From: Delphinus delphis
Taxonomy: Eukaryota > Chordata > Mammalia > Artiodactyla > Delphinidae
Direction of reading: 5' to 3'
NCBI RefSeq assembly: GCF_949987515.2
Contig: NC_082697.1
Coordinates: forward strand, 18,607,730-18,671,729
DNA length: 64,000 bases
Shown here: positions 36,691 to 50,630 of the stretch, piece by piece
Numbering within the stretch: position 1 is the first letter of the stretch
How the letters are laid out: each line of letters starts with the position of its first letter
Translations under genes and position numbers: made by a program
Notes under the pieces: model-generated
Database searches by the model: none
Told to the model about the DNA's origin: nothing
The model's input: only the letters and a program-made list of their open reading frames with translations

Positions 36691-37165
36691 GGTAGTTTTA
36701 AAATATGTCCAACAGATTCTTTGATACTCTTCCTTTCAAGGTGTGGCCTAATTTCCTTCTCCTTAAATATGGGCTGGACTTAGTGACTCACTCCTAAAAA
36801 CAGGATAAAGTGGAAATGTCAGTGTGCAATTTCTAACACCAGGTCATAAAAGGCACTGGATCTTTCTCCTTGCCCTGGAGGAATCCAGTTGCCATACTGT
36901 TAGGACATCCAAGCAGCCCTATGGAGAGGCCCATGTGGTGAGGAACTGAAACTTCCCGACAATAGCTACGCGAATGAACCACCTTGGAAGTGGGTCCTCA
37001 ATTAAGCCTTCAGATGACCGCAGTCTCAGACTCTGAGCCAAAACCACCCAGCTAAGCTGTTCCTGGATTCCTGGTTCACACAAACTGTGTAAGACAAATG
37101 TTTGTTATTTTAAGCCATTAAATTTTGAGATAACATGTTTAATAGCAATAGATAACTAACAATAA
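36690..37165 (+). mobile_element. MLT1-type solitary LTR (ERVL-MaLR remnant)
   Basis: 'aggcccatgtggtgaggaactgaaacttccc', 'ccaccttggaagtgggtcctc' and 'gttattttaagccattaaattttgagataa' are characteristic of MLT1 LTRs. No internal retroviral genes are attached; an ancient degraded solo LTR. Confidence 0.8.
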
Positions 37166-40100
37166 TGTATAGGCAATGTGTGTGTTCACACTACTCCTGG
37201 CTCACAGCAAAAAAAGAAGCCACATTTGGCACAATCCATTAAGTATCTATTCTGTGCCAGGCCCTAGGGAAACAGAAATTTGCATGACCGTACACCTAGC
37301 TGTAAGAAATTCTCATCCCACAGAGATGGGAAAATAAAATCATATGGTGTCAGAAATAGGACTTGAACCCAATCTTCCATGTAGCATAAAGAACCCTCCA
37401 ATTTCTGAAAATCTCAAGTCTACAATTTTAAAATGCTGAGTCAATCTGATACAAAGTTGGTGGCCCCTGTTCACTTGACAATAATTAATACCCTCATTAC
37501 TTCTATGCCCAACTAGCACTTACGGTTAAAACCACAATAATGACAAAACATGCCACCAGCACTACAACCTGGAATGAAGTCTGTGTTGTTTGATTTTGTT
37601 TACAGGCCAGATTTAGCAAACAAGAAACAGAACATTAGGATCTGCTATTATGGCACAAGCATATGGCAGGGACATAATATATTAAAAAAAAAATTACTCT
37701 GTGTATAATTCAACAAACACAGAAACATGTCCAAAAAGACTAGAAGATAGACACCAAATGTTAAAAGTAGTTTGGGTGGTAAATTTATAAGCAGTTTGAG
37801 TTTCTGTGTGTATACTTTGCCTTGTTTTCCAATTTTTTCCCGATGAGTCACTTTTATAATAAAATAAAGAAGTTATTTTTTAAAATTACCCAGCTTAAAA
37901 AATTTATTTTGACCAGTACTGGTGTACACAAGGAAAACATATTATTAGCTCACTAAAAAGCACTAAATTTAAAGAAAAAGAAAACTAAGTAAAAGTTGAA
38001 AATAATTCCAGGTAGGTTTTAGATAACCAGTCTGCCCAAAACGTTGTTTTAAGTGCACAAAACCTTAGAATCAATTTTGAAAGCCAGGTCCCCAATTCTT
38101 TCAATTGCTAATCTAAAAACATAAAACCAAAATGTCTGAAACTTAAAGAAACTTAAAGAAAGAAACTTAAAGTTGTAGCTGAAAATCCCACTAGTGCAAG
38201 TAAGACCTAGGTCAAAGATCTGAAACCCAAGTGCCCCTAATTTTAAAAGTTATTACATGTCTCCTGTATGCTCAAATTGTGCTATGTGTGCTGTGACAGG
38301 TACCAAAAAGAATAATATGTAACAACTTCTTCAAATATCTGAATAGCTATAGTATAGTTCCACATGGCAGCCTGGGCCTTCTGAGGAGAAATGACAGGGA
38401 GGCAAAATGGAATGAGGCATCTCATGAACACCAAAGTGTGTAAACAAGCTAAATTACCAACTGACAGGGAAACCACCATAGAGATGATCTGCACTATGTA
38501 AACTGACAGATAAATAACCTTTAAAGATGCATACGCAAGTACTTCCAGGTGAAGGATGTCTGCAATTAGCTTTAAAATACTCTCAGGCAAAAAAAAAAAA
38601 AAAAATTGGAGCAATATGGGAATAGAGAAAACAAGATTGGCAAGAGGTTGATAGTTATTGAAGTAAGCAGATAAGATACGTGGGAGTTCACTATACTACT
38701 CTCTACCTAAATATGCTTGAAACTTTTCATAATAGAAAGTTAAACACTATCTTTAAGCTTCGTCCCTTTCAATCCCTTATTTTTTCTTCTTATATAGAGT
38801 ACAGCAAGGAGAAGACCAGCCTAGTTCAAGAGAGGATTTGTGTTAAGGAGCAGTAAGAGATAAAGTCTGATAGATGAAATTAACCCAAGTCAGGGTGTCC
38901 TACTCTCAGGATGACAAGGAGCTACTTCAAGCAGAAAAGGAACAAAATAAAAGCCATACTTAAGGAGGATTAATTGAAGGGCAGTGTGGGTAGAAGGTAA
39001 AAGCAAAATAACTAGCTAGTGTTTTTGAAGCAATCTAGAAAAATGTGATAACAAAGGGATTGAGAAGAAAGGAGAAAACATAAAAGCATGTTGAAAATGA
39101 GGAAGTAGAATCCAGTTCCAGGAACTCACTGGTATGTGTAATCAATAAATGCAGGGGAAGAGTCAAAGAAGACTCAAAGACTTTAAGTCGAGGTGACGAG
39201 AACAAGGTGCCTTGGAAGAAGACACAGGAAAGCTGTGCAGAACAAAAACGAAGAGAACAAAAAGAGTGAAGAAATGATGAAACTAACTGAAGTCATATTG
39301 TATTTAAGGTAACACTGGGAAATCTAAAGATGCTGGTCAGAAGAGATGCCGATAAGGGCACAATAATCTACATCCCCAAAGTGAAAATGTAGACAGCATA
39401 CTAATGGACTTGAATATTACTTTTAGTACATACTCTTTCCCTTATCTGGAATTCATCTAAGAATAGATATTGTTAAAATGTTTTGGAGAAAGGATCTTGC
39501 CACTTCAAGCATCTGTTAAATGCAAAAAGAATTGTTTTGAACTTGACTGGAGATTAGAAATGAAAGGTGTAAACCACCGTATATTAAGTCACCAGAAAAC
39601 CCCATTCATTGTGAATTCTGGTCACCCAATAACCTCTTGATGACAGGTGTTTCAAACCCTAGCCTTCAAAAATTCAAGATAAAGACATGGGAGGAAGATC
39701 GATCCCTGAAATAAGGCAGCCTTGAGAAGATGTTAACAACTAATTCCTTTCACTCTAACTTAACTAGAGTTACTCCCTAAGAATAGGTATGTCAATGAAC
39801 AGAGAGAGAGAACAGGAATCAACATTTTCTGTTATTGTCACCTAAGATGTTCCTTGAGGTTAACAAAGATTTTAAGTAAAGAGACTTCCAAATGACAAAA
39901 GAGGTAAGTATCTGTGTCTTCTCAGATTGCAGGAATAATTAAGATATGAACCCAAACAGCCATCGGCAAGCAAGAGAAAAGGGGCACTAATATAGGTGCT
40001 GAACCATGCTAGAGTACTTACACTGTCTCATTCAATTTTCTTACTACTCTTACGATAAGGAAATATTCCCAATTTCACACAAGAGTAATAGTTATCCCTT

Positions 40101-41498
40101 TCTAAGGGTGCATTCTGCACAAGGTAGTATGCTTTATGTATTACCTCTAGTTTTCACAACTCTGGGCAGTACTGATTTCACCAAATCTAATACACATTTT
40201 TGCCTCTTAAGACATCTCTGAAAAGGTGCATATGGTTCGTATAGAGGGGGAATTTGGCAATATCCAGCAGAACTAACGCACATACTCTGTTTTAACCCAG
40301 CAATCCATATCTAGGAATTTAGCCTGAATATATATTTTAAAAGCAGAAAATTTATGCTGGTCTATGTATATGTGAAGGCAGAGAAAATTAGGTCATCAGA
40401 GAAGAAATCTTAATTTTAGACTTGCTAAAATGGATTAAAATTCCTTTCCTATCTCCAAAAATCTCGGATGTCAAATGATTGACCTTAAAGCAACAGTGTT
40501 TGTATTGCATCATGATGCTCCTATATTTAAAAAGGTAACAGACATTTTTCTAAATGTCTACACATGAAACACATGGGTGTCATTACCTCTGTCTCTTACA
40601 CCATGGTAGAATTTTCTACTTTTCTGCCCTGTTATTTTTTAGAAAGGGTAGTAAGGCAGTAGGATTATGAGCATTTTGAAACAAGTCTTAAGAGTAAAAA
40701 TAATGAATCTGGGTTACCTGCCTCCTTTGTTTCCAAGTGAAAAGTAATATAATGAGGAGAAACAATCTGATTCCACCGGAGAACAGAAATAAAGAGCCTG
40801 GATCCAACAGGGCAATGAGGCATTAACACAGACTTCCTGGAGGAGGCAGTATTTGAACTAAGTCTTGCTAAAGGCTAAGAGGGAGTTAGCAAGGTAGAGG
40901 GAATTCCCTCTCTAGAGGGAATTCTTGGCAGATGAGCCATGAAAGTCAACTACCTATTATTACTATCATTATTGTTGTTGTTGTTGTTATTACTGAGAAA
41001 TGTATCTTCTCATGATTGAGCAAAATTAAGTGTGATGTACTTCCTGCCAGCTAGGAAATGGTAGAGTTGATTCTTGTCAGGGCATACAAGAAAATAAAAT
41101 CCCAGAGTTATATTTAATTTGCTTTTCTAAACCATGTGTCCCAAAAGCAGTTTCTTAAAAAAGATATAGATACACTTCTACTGCTTGTAGCTTTAGAGTC
41201 CCAATCCTCTGCTTAGACAGAAGAGAAACAAAACACCTAGGAATAAGAAACTTCAGTATCAACTAAATCCAGCAAAATTTGATCCAACTGTTATAAAGTA
41301 CCTGAAAGCTGGCCTAATCCCAGGATGACAATGAAGCTGCAGGTTTGGAAACCAGTCCAGAACCGGCCCCAAGTAGCCAAATCAGTATCACGGTGTAAGA
41401 TGAAGAGTTCACTCCTCACAGGGAAACCAGACACATATACAAATTATATGAAAAAGGAAGCCAAGTCCATAAAACACTTTGTTAAATATGTTCAAGAA

Positions 41499-41626
41499 TG
41501 GGAAGTCCCCGGCAGTCCAGTGGTTAAGACTCCACGCTTTCACTGCTGAGGGCTCAGGTTCAATCCCTGGTCAGGGAACTAATATCCCACAAGTCACTCG
41601 GCAGGGCCAGAGAAAAAAGAAAAAAA
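41499..41626 (+). mobile_element. Truncated CHR-type SINE
   Basis: Head region only ('ccggcagtccagtggttaag', 'ggttcaatccctggtc') with a short A/G tail. Target-site duplication GTTCAAGAA at 41490-41498 and 41627-41635. Confidence 0.9.
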
Positions 41627-42979
41627 GTTCAAGAACGATGCCGTTAGAACAAAAGATCATAGTTAAACCCTAATGACGATTAGAGACATAACAGACAAGC
41701 ACAGAAGGTTGGAAACAACCTCTGAAGGAAGCAGACTGGTTCAATAGAGTGAAAAAGATCCAATTCAAATCTTGTTCTACCACTGACTGTATGACCTTGG
41801 GTAAAAGTCACTTAACTACTGGGTCTATAAGAAGGCAGCATAGGTTAGTGATTAAGAGCTTCAAATCTGTTCATCATTGACTTGATACCTGTAATCTCAG
41901 TAAACTCACCTCTCTTATAGATGAAGAAATTGGGGCTCAGAAAATTTAAGTGACCGGAAAAAATTTTAACTTCAAAAGTCAATCAGATTCTTTGTGTATG
42001 GTTGTAATAGAATTCCTGGCTAATCTTCACAAAATTCCAAACATGTTCACAACTGTCAATAAGGTACAATTGTTACTGACCCCTCTTCATGATTAATTTA
42101 CATCAAACTGAAATAAGCCTACCCAATCATTCCAAATAACTTAGGGTTCAGGTTTTATACATGCATTTAAGGTGGCAACCATGCCCATTCACCTTGCCTG
42201 ACCAGCGAACGATAAATAAAAGGCTGTCTGATTTTCTTTCCTGGATGCAGCTTACGAAGAAAGAAGTAAAATTTTGGCCTGATCTAACAATCCTGTACCC
42301 AGAAGCCTAAAATACCTACTGGTTTTAAGGGATACACTGCTAAACCAGTTAACACCCCCAGGTAGAAATATTTGCATGAGTTTAGTGGTTATCAGCAGGT
42401 GGCTAACAGTGTTACCAAGCTTATTACAAGCTACATGGTGACTTAGGTAGCTGCATTAAGTCACTAATGCAACTACAATTCAACCCAAGCACAAACATTT
42501 ACATTTTGTTAAGAGAGAAAAGGCAAAGATTTCTGACCATTTTATCAACTACTCCATGATCTTTAAGGATTTTACCACTCCAACCTTCTTCTAAATGATT
42601 AGGGTAATCAGATCAGAGCAGGAGAGTCCTTTGCTTCCTTATAAACAAAAGCAGAGACTTTTCTGGTATAAAGAAGGGTTCTTTGCCAAGCTTTGAGGGA
42701 GACCTCTTTACACTGACTTCTGACAACAGGTTTTGAGACTTAAAGCAGTAGCTGTAAAATATCATGTGCTCTTCCTTCAAAGATAGTCAAGTGTGTGGAG
42801 GATGGGGGTGGGGAATAGTTATTCAACCAAAAGATGCCTTCCCCAAAGAGGCCCTCAAACAACATTGTCAAAGATAATCTCTGCTCATCTCTGACACACA
42901 GATATATAGCCAGTGCCTTAGGAAAGTGGACAGTGGAACGATTTGGGTGAAAACAGTGGGTGAAAAGATTAATTTTCTA

Positions 42980-43189
42980 GGGACTTCCCTGGTGATCCAG
43001 TGGGTAAGAATCTGTGCTTCCAATGAAGGGGGCCCAGGTTCGATCCCTGGTCAGGGACCTCGATCCCACATGCATGCCACAACTAAGAAGCCTGCATGCC
43101 ACAACTAAAGATCCTGCGTGCCACAACTAAGACCCAGCACATTAAAAAAAAAGAAATTAAATATTAAAAAAAATATTAAAAAAAAAGAA
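42980..43189 (+). mobile_element. CHR-type SINE
   Basis: Target-site duplication ATTAATTTTCTA at 42968-42979 and 43190-43201. Related to the copy at 313, with 'aactaagaagcctgcatgcc' modules and a long A-rich tail with ATATTAAA insertions. Confidence 0.93.
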
Positions 43190-44089
43190 ATTAATTTTCT
43201 AAAGAAGATATTCATCACCTGCTCATTTATTAAATCACTTCTATTGGGATAAATCCTTGTATCTTCTCCTTCCTCCCTGACCTTTAAACCCATGGATACC
43301 GCATCCCCAGAAGCTGGAGTTTTAACAAAATCCCCATTTCTACTTAACACTCTACATCCAGTATGTTCTAACACTTTGAGACTGTTTTTGTCTAGGACAG
43401 ACAACAAGCTGGTCTCAATGATAAAGACTGGCATCCGGAGTGTGGTCAGTATCAGGGGTGTGCAAGAATCTCCTCAGGAACTTAATGCCAAACTAAAAGC
43501 AGTCACGAAGACTGAGAGCCTGTCACTGAAAGGGGGATGGGTTGACGGGGTGAGAGAACTCTACCCTTCCTTCTCTCCCCACACAGCTGCCTAAATTCAG
43601 ACTTTATCAATGTTGATCTAGTTTCAATCCAGGAAATCCAGTCTGTGATCCATCTTAATGGGTGGCTGATTTCAATTTGCAGCCCATGGAAGAGTCCTTA
43701 TCACTGTTTTACAGTGATTCTCAGACAACATTTCTAAAATTCCAGTGCATAGTTAATAGCCTTTCAAAGTATGCAAGACAGAGGCTGTTATGGCTAAAAG
43801 TTCAAAGAGCTCCGGAATTTAAAAGAAAAATGTTGGGAGGATTCAGCTCTAAAGAAAGACACTAGTAATATTTCCAATTTTTAAAGTCCAAATTATCATT
43901 TTTTCTCCCCAAATGTGTATTGTATATAAACGAGACCTTTTGTCATGAACTGACTTGTTCATTATTGAAACTAATGGGGTTTCCTCATTAGGGACCTAGT
44001 ACTCTCAAGCTAATAACACAAAAAACTCCAGGGAGAAAATGCAGATGTAAGTATTTCTTCTTCTCTCCTTAAAGAAGCTGGGGTTCACA

Positions 44090-44200
44090 ATATTCATTCA
44101 TTCAAATATTTACTGAGTACCAACTCTGTGTCAGGCATTGTTCTAGGTGTGGCAAAACAGTACCAAGTCTCTGGTCTCATGAAGTCCCATAATAAGCATC
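44090..44200 (-). mobile_element. MIR/L2-type remnant
   Basis: 'ttcaaatatttactgagtaccaactctgtgtcaggcattgttctagg' is a common antisense MIR end. Confidence 0.65.
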
Positions 44201-45249
44201 ATAATCACCCCAACCCAGCAGCTGTTAAATGAGTAACTCTTGAAAGGGAGGGGGAAAAAAGGGTCTCCATAAGGGTCTCCCAAGTTTCCCTGGACTTGGC
44301 CCCATGAAGTTCCAGAATCAGACTTCAATACTGCAGCTGGAAGGTACCTTCATAAGAAGTGATAGATGCCAAGTCAAAGAAAGGGCCAAACAATCAGATG
44401 AAGGTTGCCAAATATTTTGCAAAGTACTTAAGTTTTTCTCCTCAATGTTCAATACTTGGTAAAATTTCATCATCAGAAACTTAGTAGTATAATGCATTAA
44501 AAGACTAAGAGTTGCTCAAAGATAGCAGTCTAGCATTTTCCATTTTGTTTTTACCAGCTCTGCAACACAATCTCAAATTCTAAAACCAATCACAACATCT
44601 TCCCAAGTGTCTATATGCTTAGAAGAAATGCCACAAACTGACTTAAAAACACCTAAGTGGACCTATCTTCGTTCTTAAACATCAGCAATTCTGTAAGATT
44701 AGTGGCCAGATGTTGTTCCATGTCCTTGCCTTGGAAAAGACACACCATGAAGCAGCCAACTGGTGTGCTTTAGGCCTCAATCTCATACAAAAAAGGGTTA
44801 AATGGTCATAGGATGTTTTCTCTTCCAGTCCACTTCCTCATTTAAATTGGACTCCTTTTATGCTTTTACAACACTACAATTACCTTAATCTGTCTTTTCA
44901 GTCCCTTCCTGTCTATGCACCCTATTTTAACTTGTTTTATAACCTTCTCTCCCACCCTACTCCTCCCATTATGCTCCTTAAATTCAAGTTCATCTTCCTC
45001 TCTTCCTCTGGCTCTTATTCCCAGGGACCAACTGATTACATTAAAAATAAAAAAAACATGCAATGTCATGACGGGGTCCTAGGTAATTTATTTCTCTACT
45101 CTGGTCTCAAGTTTTCTAGTCTGTAAAATGACCTCTACTGATCTCTTACACTTACAGTCCGAAGAATTCTATGATCTTTAAAAATTGTTTTAGTTCAAAC
45201 AAATTAGGATAAAAAGAAAAAAATCTAAATGCTTAAAAAATCTCTTTTA

Positions 45250-45375
45250 AGAGCAGTGGTTCTCAAACTTTCCTATGTGTGAGACCTGGGAATAAGATCA
45301 TCCTCAGATATGTGTATTTTAACACAAGCTCTCCAGGTGACTATAATCTATAATCACATTTTGAAAAACCCTGCT
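45250..45375 (+). mobile_element. MER5-type remnant
   Basis: Starts 'agcagtggttctcaaactttcc' and ends 'aaaaaccctgct', the terminal-repeat pattern of MER5-like elements. Confidence 0.75.
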
Positions 45376-45984
45376 CTGTCATGTCTTGGTCCTTTGAGCA
45401 GTGATTAATACCAAGTACCAGCCACCTACAATAATGGACATGCTACCGATTTTATTTTCAGTTTCTACTTCAACTGGGTCTCTCTGTTCCTTTAAAAGGC
45501 AGGCACAAGGTGCTTGCTGAGTCAGTCCCTGGGGATTTTTTTAAATTTACAGCTGAGTATACTGAGGCTCTACAACTGAGGAAGAAAGAGGTTTTCACCT
45601 GCTACTTTCCCAGCCCCTATTTGAAAGGAAGAAGGAAGAGCTACATTAGGGGTGACACAGCTACCCCAACTTAGATAAGGAGTAGGGTAGTCAGGTGCTT
45701 TAGAATAGAAATTTCCTTTGTTGTTTGGACATCGGGCACAGACGTGCTTAGAGATAGAGGTAACTTGAGTCCTGCCACTGGGACTCAGTTGAGAAGATGA
45801 ATGACTAGAAAAAAGATAGAATAAGACTTAATGAAGCTGCAAGCTCACAGTAAACTTTTGACACTTGGCTTATACAGATTCCTCTGGAAGCCAGAGGCTA
45901 CCAAGTTTTATGAAAAGAGTCCCGTGAGCTTCCTGTGATACATACAAGTGTGAATCAGCAAGGTAAGCATCTGGCACTACTCAC

Positions 45985-46155
45985 CAAGCCAGGGGTCAGC
46001 AAAATTTTTCTCTAAGGGGACAGGTAATAAATAGTTTTAGGCTTTGTGGCCCATTCAATCTCTGTTGCAGATACTCAGCTCTGCCACCGTAGCACAAAAG
46101 CAGCCACAGATTATATGTAAATGAATGAGCATGGCTGCATTCCAATAAAATTTTA
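45985..46155 (+). mobile_element. hAT-Charlie type MITE (MER1-like)
   Basis: 'ccaggggtcagcaaaatttttctctaagggg', 'ttttaggctttgtggccc' and 'ccaataaaattttattta' are typical. Related to the piece at 845-965. Confidence 0.65.
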
Positions 46156-46214
46156 TTTATGGACACTGGAATTTGCATTTCATATAATCTTCCTGTGTCA
46201 TGAAATAATATTCT

Positions 46215-46280
46215 TTTTTTAAATTGAAGTATAACTGCCATAACATTATATTAGTTTCAGGTGTATTTAATAATTTTTTC
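46215..46280 (-). mobile_element. Short L1 fragment
   Basis: 'aaattgaagtataactgccataacattatattagtttcagg' is a common antisense L1 segment. Confidence 0.7.
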
Positions 46281-47164
46281 CCCAACCAGTAAAAAAATAT
46301 AAACACCATGGGCCATACAAAAGAAGGCACAGTTTTCAGAACTCTGCAATTACTTAACAGTGACTAGAAACTATCCCCAATGCCCCCGTAGAGAGAGCGG
46401 TGCCATTCTGAAGCTCGGTGTGTAAATGAATATCCTCCTTGCTTTACCTAAGGCTTTCCCCTAAATGATATCCATGCTCAGCCTGGTTCCCTCTTCTCTC
46501 CTCCTTTCAAACAGCCCGTGAATGGCCATGCTTGATTTAAAAGTGGTTAAAATCTACTTGCTCTACAAAACTAGACAGAGTCAGTCACACGAATGAGAAC
46601 TCTGAAGGGGAGGCCAAGGCTGAGCCCACTGCTAATTCTGCTTCTTAAGCAGCAAGTTAGTTAAATTTGTTATTTATCCCCCTTGAAGTGGTAACAACAT
46701 CACACTTGTTCACACTCCTAACCACCTCCAATGAAACTCCTTAGTATATAAGCAGACTTCAGAGATCCTTCTAAAATAAGGGGGTTGGGGGGGCGGGGTC
46801 TAGTAAATCCCTGGTTAACAAAAAGATCCTTTTTCTTGAGTACTCAGATAAACAGAAGTTTTACTGATTTTTGGAGTAACTGGCTCCAAGCACAAGGTGA
46901 ACTGCTTAAAAATAAATTATCCAGGGGTCTCTGCTGCACAAGCTGGCAAGCCTTCCTTAATAAGGAAAGGATTACACATTAAACTGTAACAGAGCCTTCT
47001 AGTCAATGATATTAGTCTGATAAGGATCCACTAAATGAAGGCAAGTGCTCTAAGAAATGCAAGTCCTTGGTCTGATACCACACAGGTCACTCCACTACAA
47101 CCCAGGATTCCCAGGAGGCAACTGAGTCACCCAGGCTCCCCTTTACCTTGTTTTGTGTCACATT

Positions 47165-47275
47165 TAAGAACTCAAGCTGTGGCATCAGACAGGCTTCGAT
47201 TAGCCTCCCAGCTGTGTGGCTTACTACTAACTATAGCCTTGAGCCTCAGTTTCTTCAAAAGTGGAGATAATAAAT
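47165..47275 (+). mobile_element. MIR remnant
   Basis: 'tgtggcatcagacaggcttcg...gtgtggcttact...cctcagtttcttcaaaagtggagataata' is MIR-like. Confidence 0.7.
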
Positions 47276-48229
47276 GTTCAAAATTCAGCTACTTATTTTA
47301 TCCCAATTCCATTTTGTCTTCCCACCCTCAAAAATAACAGATCATAATTTGAAGCTAAAGCTGAAGGAAACTGGATCTGTCCCTGGTCTTTAAGCAATTT
47401 ACTCAAGTTATTTTCTAAGACCTCATACGTTCACTATACGCCAGTGGTCAAGGCTATAAAATCTCACTTTGTTCCACCAGACTAAGATTGTCTGGCTAAT
47501 GGTGGACTAGATTACTTATAAGTAAGTCAACACTCACTCACTATGTTCACTGTGAGCGTACAAATGACAGGAAGACCCCAAATGGGGTGGAGAAGTTGAG
47601 TTCTGATCTGCTTTTACTATAAGCAGCACCTTGGGTGAGTTAAAATCTTGGGTGCTATTTGCTTGCCTGGACAATCTTAGATTCTCTACCACTTACAGTG
47701 AGACATTAATTTATTACTGACTACAGTGGAACAAATATGAATTAACTTCTTGTCATAGCAACATACTAAAAACTTGCAATTTCAAATTAAGTTGTGAGCT
47801 AAAACCAACCATTTTAAAGGACAGTGATCCATAAGGTATTATATGTAAACATAAGTTAATCTGTTTTTGTCAACTACAAAACAGACATGACCTATCTCAT
47901 AGGGTTGCTGAGATAAAATGAAAATTTATTCAATCCACAGGTACCTTAAATGTTCACCTTTGTGTAGCACTAAAGGGGTCAAGTAAAATGGAAAACTGTC
48001 TGAGCTTTCCAACTGCTGTGGTAAACTCAACTTTACTTACCAGTCATAAATCCTCTTAGCATGTCACCCAGGATAAGGCAATGTAGACTTACAGAAGGAA
48101 GTTCTTTATTCAAACTCATAACATAAATTCATACCTGTTTTGGATTTTGAAGTTCCAAGAGCCCCAACCTCCCATATTCCAAGTAAAATCTAAACCCAAA
48201 TCTCTTTGCTCTTATCTAAATTTTACCTA

Positions 48230-48430
48230 GAGCTGTGCTGTGCAATATGAAGCCACTAGCCACATGTAGCTACTTTAAATTAAAGAAAAAATAAAACTTG
48301 AAAATTAAGTTCTTTAGCCACACTAGCCACATTTCAAAGGCTCAACATGGCCAGCAGCTACCATGTGGAATAGCACAGATCAAGAACAATTTCCATCATG
48401 ACAGAAAATTCCACTGGACAGTGCTGACAA
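48230..48430 (+). mobile_element. hAT-Charlie type nonautonomous element (MER3-like)
   Basis: Inverted arrangement of 'agccactagccacatgtagc' and 'ccacactagccacatttcaaaggctcaa...ctaccatgtgg', ending 'ttccactggacagtgctg'. The partial palindrome and sequence match a common mammalian MITE; the family name is uncertain. Confidence 0.65.
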
Positions 48431-49719
48431 AACCAGGACTGAGACTTCCTGTGTCCTGATGCCTTGCCTAGCACTCTCCACTCCACCAGTGACTCCTCTG
48501 CTGGAGCCCAGTCAGGGGCCTTTTCCCTACACGGCAAGACACTATGTTGTGTAGTTCCTTAAGGTCAGCCGAAGTTTGCCATCTCAAAAGCAGGCCGCTT
48601 CTGCAGAGTTCCAGGGGAATCAGAGACTCAACGAGTGCTGCCCAGAGAACATTTCAACTAAGGCATTAGTCCACTAAGGTATAAGTTAAACCAGATAGAG
48701 CAATTATTTTAAGCTTCAGGAGTATGGCAAGGAAGTCCCATTTTACTAACTCATCTTTGTTCTCTAAACGCAAGACAAAGTTGGAATTTTTTACTTTTGC
48801 CTCTGAAAGTAATTAACCAGTACAAGATCCTTAAGAGGGTTATTTGCATTTTACATACTCTTCTGTAGTGAGTAATGTTTTCACAAGGACATTTCCGTAC
48901 TGAAAATGCTTCTCCTTTCCTAGGAGGCAGAACTTAAAAGAGAAAAAGGACTTGTCTAACCTGAAAATGTACCTTCTCAGGCCAGCTCAATTAGGACAGG
49001 CTCATTCCTGCAGGCTTGCCTTCCTTTGCTTCTATTAAGTGGGCCCTTAATGCCTGGGAAGTAGTGAAAGTGACTACAAACCTCCTGCCAGTGCTGCATA
49101 GGAACCCACCAGCTCAGCCTAAACTGCCCATTTCCAATGGGCGTGGGCCTCAAACGGCCCCAAGTCCACACCTTGTCTGGCCATAAAGGTATCAAGTGTG
49201 TTGATGCGTTGCTTCATGCATCCTATTACTAATTCAGTGAACGGGCCCTTTTTGTCCAGAATATCACTACTGACTGTGCTTGAAATGCACAGGTCATTCT
49301 CTGGGTAACTAGCTACAGAAAGTGTAAGCCTGAATACATATATGCTCTTTAGAAGCTTTCCTGGTGCTAATCATGTAACTGGCTCCTATTTTTTGCTCCC
49401 ATTTTGAATTACTCCAAATTCCTAACTATAAGGAAGTATAAGTATCAAACAAGTATTGAGGCCCAGACATGGGCCTTGTGAAAAAAACAAGGAACACTGT
49501 TTAAGAGGTTGAATTACTACAAAACTAGTTATAGGCTTCATATGAATCAGAGTCATAATCTGCTCAAGGCCACCCAACTACCGAGAGTTGAATCCAAGTT
49601 TATCTCACTCCAAAGCCTATGTTTCACTGGTGAGCACATGGACTTCAACTGTCTTTCATTCCTCCTAAAAATGTGAGAGGTGCAATAGGAGAAGGTGAAC
49701 TTCAAATCTTACTCTATTC

Positions 49720-49925
49720 CACTGGTCCTGAAACCTCAGTGTGTATCAATCACCTGGCTGACTTGGTAAAACCTAGGCCGTGAGCCCCCACTCCCAGAGC
49801 TTGAGCCAGTAGGTTTGCATGAGGGCCAAGAATTTGCATTTCCCCCAACGGCATTTCCCCCAACAAGTTCTCAGGCAATGCTGATGCTGCTGATCAAGAA
49901 ACCACACTTTAAGAACCACTGCTCT
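49720..49925 (+). mobile_element. MER5A-type element
   Basis: 'atcacctggctgacttggtaaaacc', 'agtaggtttgcatgagggccaagaatttgcatttc' and 'gatgctgctgatcaagaaaccacactttaagaaccactg' show nearly the full MER5A pattern. Confidence 0.85.
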
Positions 49926-50449
49926 ATTCAAATCCTCCCATTTCAATCAGTGCCATCAGTAACTAAAGACCCCTAGTTTAACCTAAAGATAGTGCCCTCC
50001 ACAGGTTAGATCCACAGCATTCCACTAAACTACGCTCCACTTCACGTCCTCAAGCCCTGCCTTCAACATCCTAGGAACACTAGCATGAAAACTGCCTCTC
50101 ACTCTTCATGCTCCGCTTAGTCAACCAATCTTAAAAGATGACATCAGGATCAAATAATGGCTAGTTAAACATGGAAGTAGGAGAAAGGATTAGGATTCTG
50201 ATGAGACACATAGTTAAACAGCTGCAAAGGCAGTTAACTATCTCTGCTATTTATCTAAATGCTCGTTGAAAGGTAGAAGATATTTATTTAAATTAGAGTG
50301 AGATAAGTAATAAGCATTTATAAACATATGGAAAACACTGTTCTGATGCCTTTTTAAAAATTCTGTAAATTTAATAACTAGACCAATGGAGTACCTTAAT
50401 CAAATGAAACAAAACAGATCTTAGCCAAATAAAATAGTTCACATAGATC

Positions 50450-50630
50450 AGTTTCTCCAAAGGTGACTTATGGGTCACCTGTATTAGAATCATTTTGAAT
50501 TGTTAAAGATATATTTAAAATATAGATTTCTCAATAGCTCCACAACAGAATCAACTTCAAGGCATAGGACTAGGAATATGTATTTTTACCAAGCACTCCC
50601 AGGTAATTCTTATGCAAATTAGCTTAAGAA
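50450..50630 (+). mobile_element. MER5-type remnant
   Basis: 'atcagtttctccaaaggtg...attagaatcattttgaattg...caggtaattcttatgcaaatt' is a degraded MER5-like element. Confidence 0.6.

Noticed and set aside
43292..43594. 100-residue plus-strand reading frame in intron 2
   Set aside because: No family resemblance or supporting signals seen. Frames of this length are expected by chance in 64 kb.
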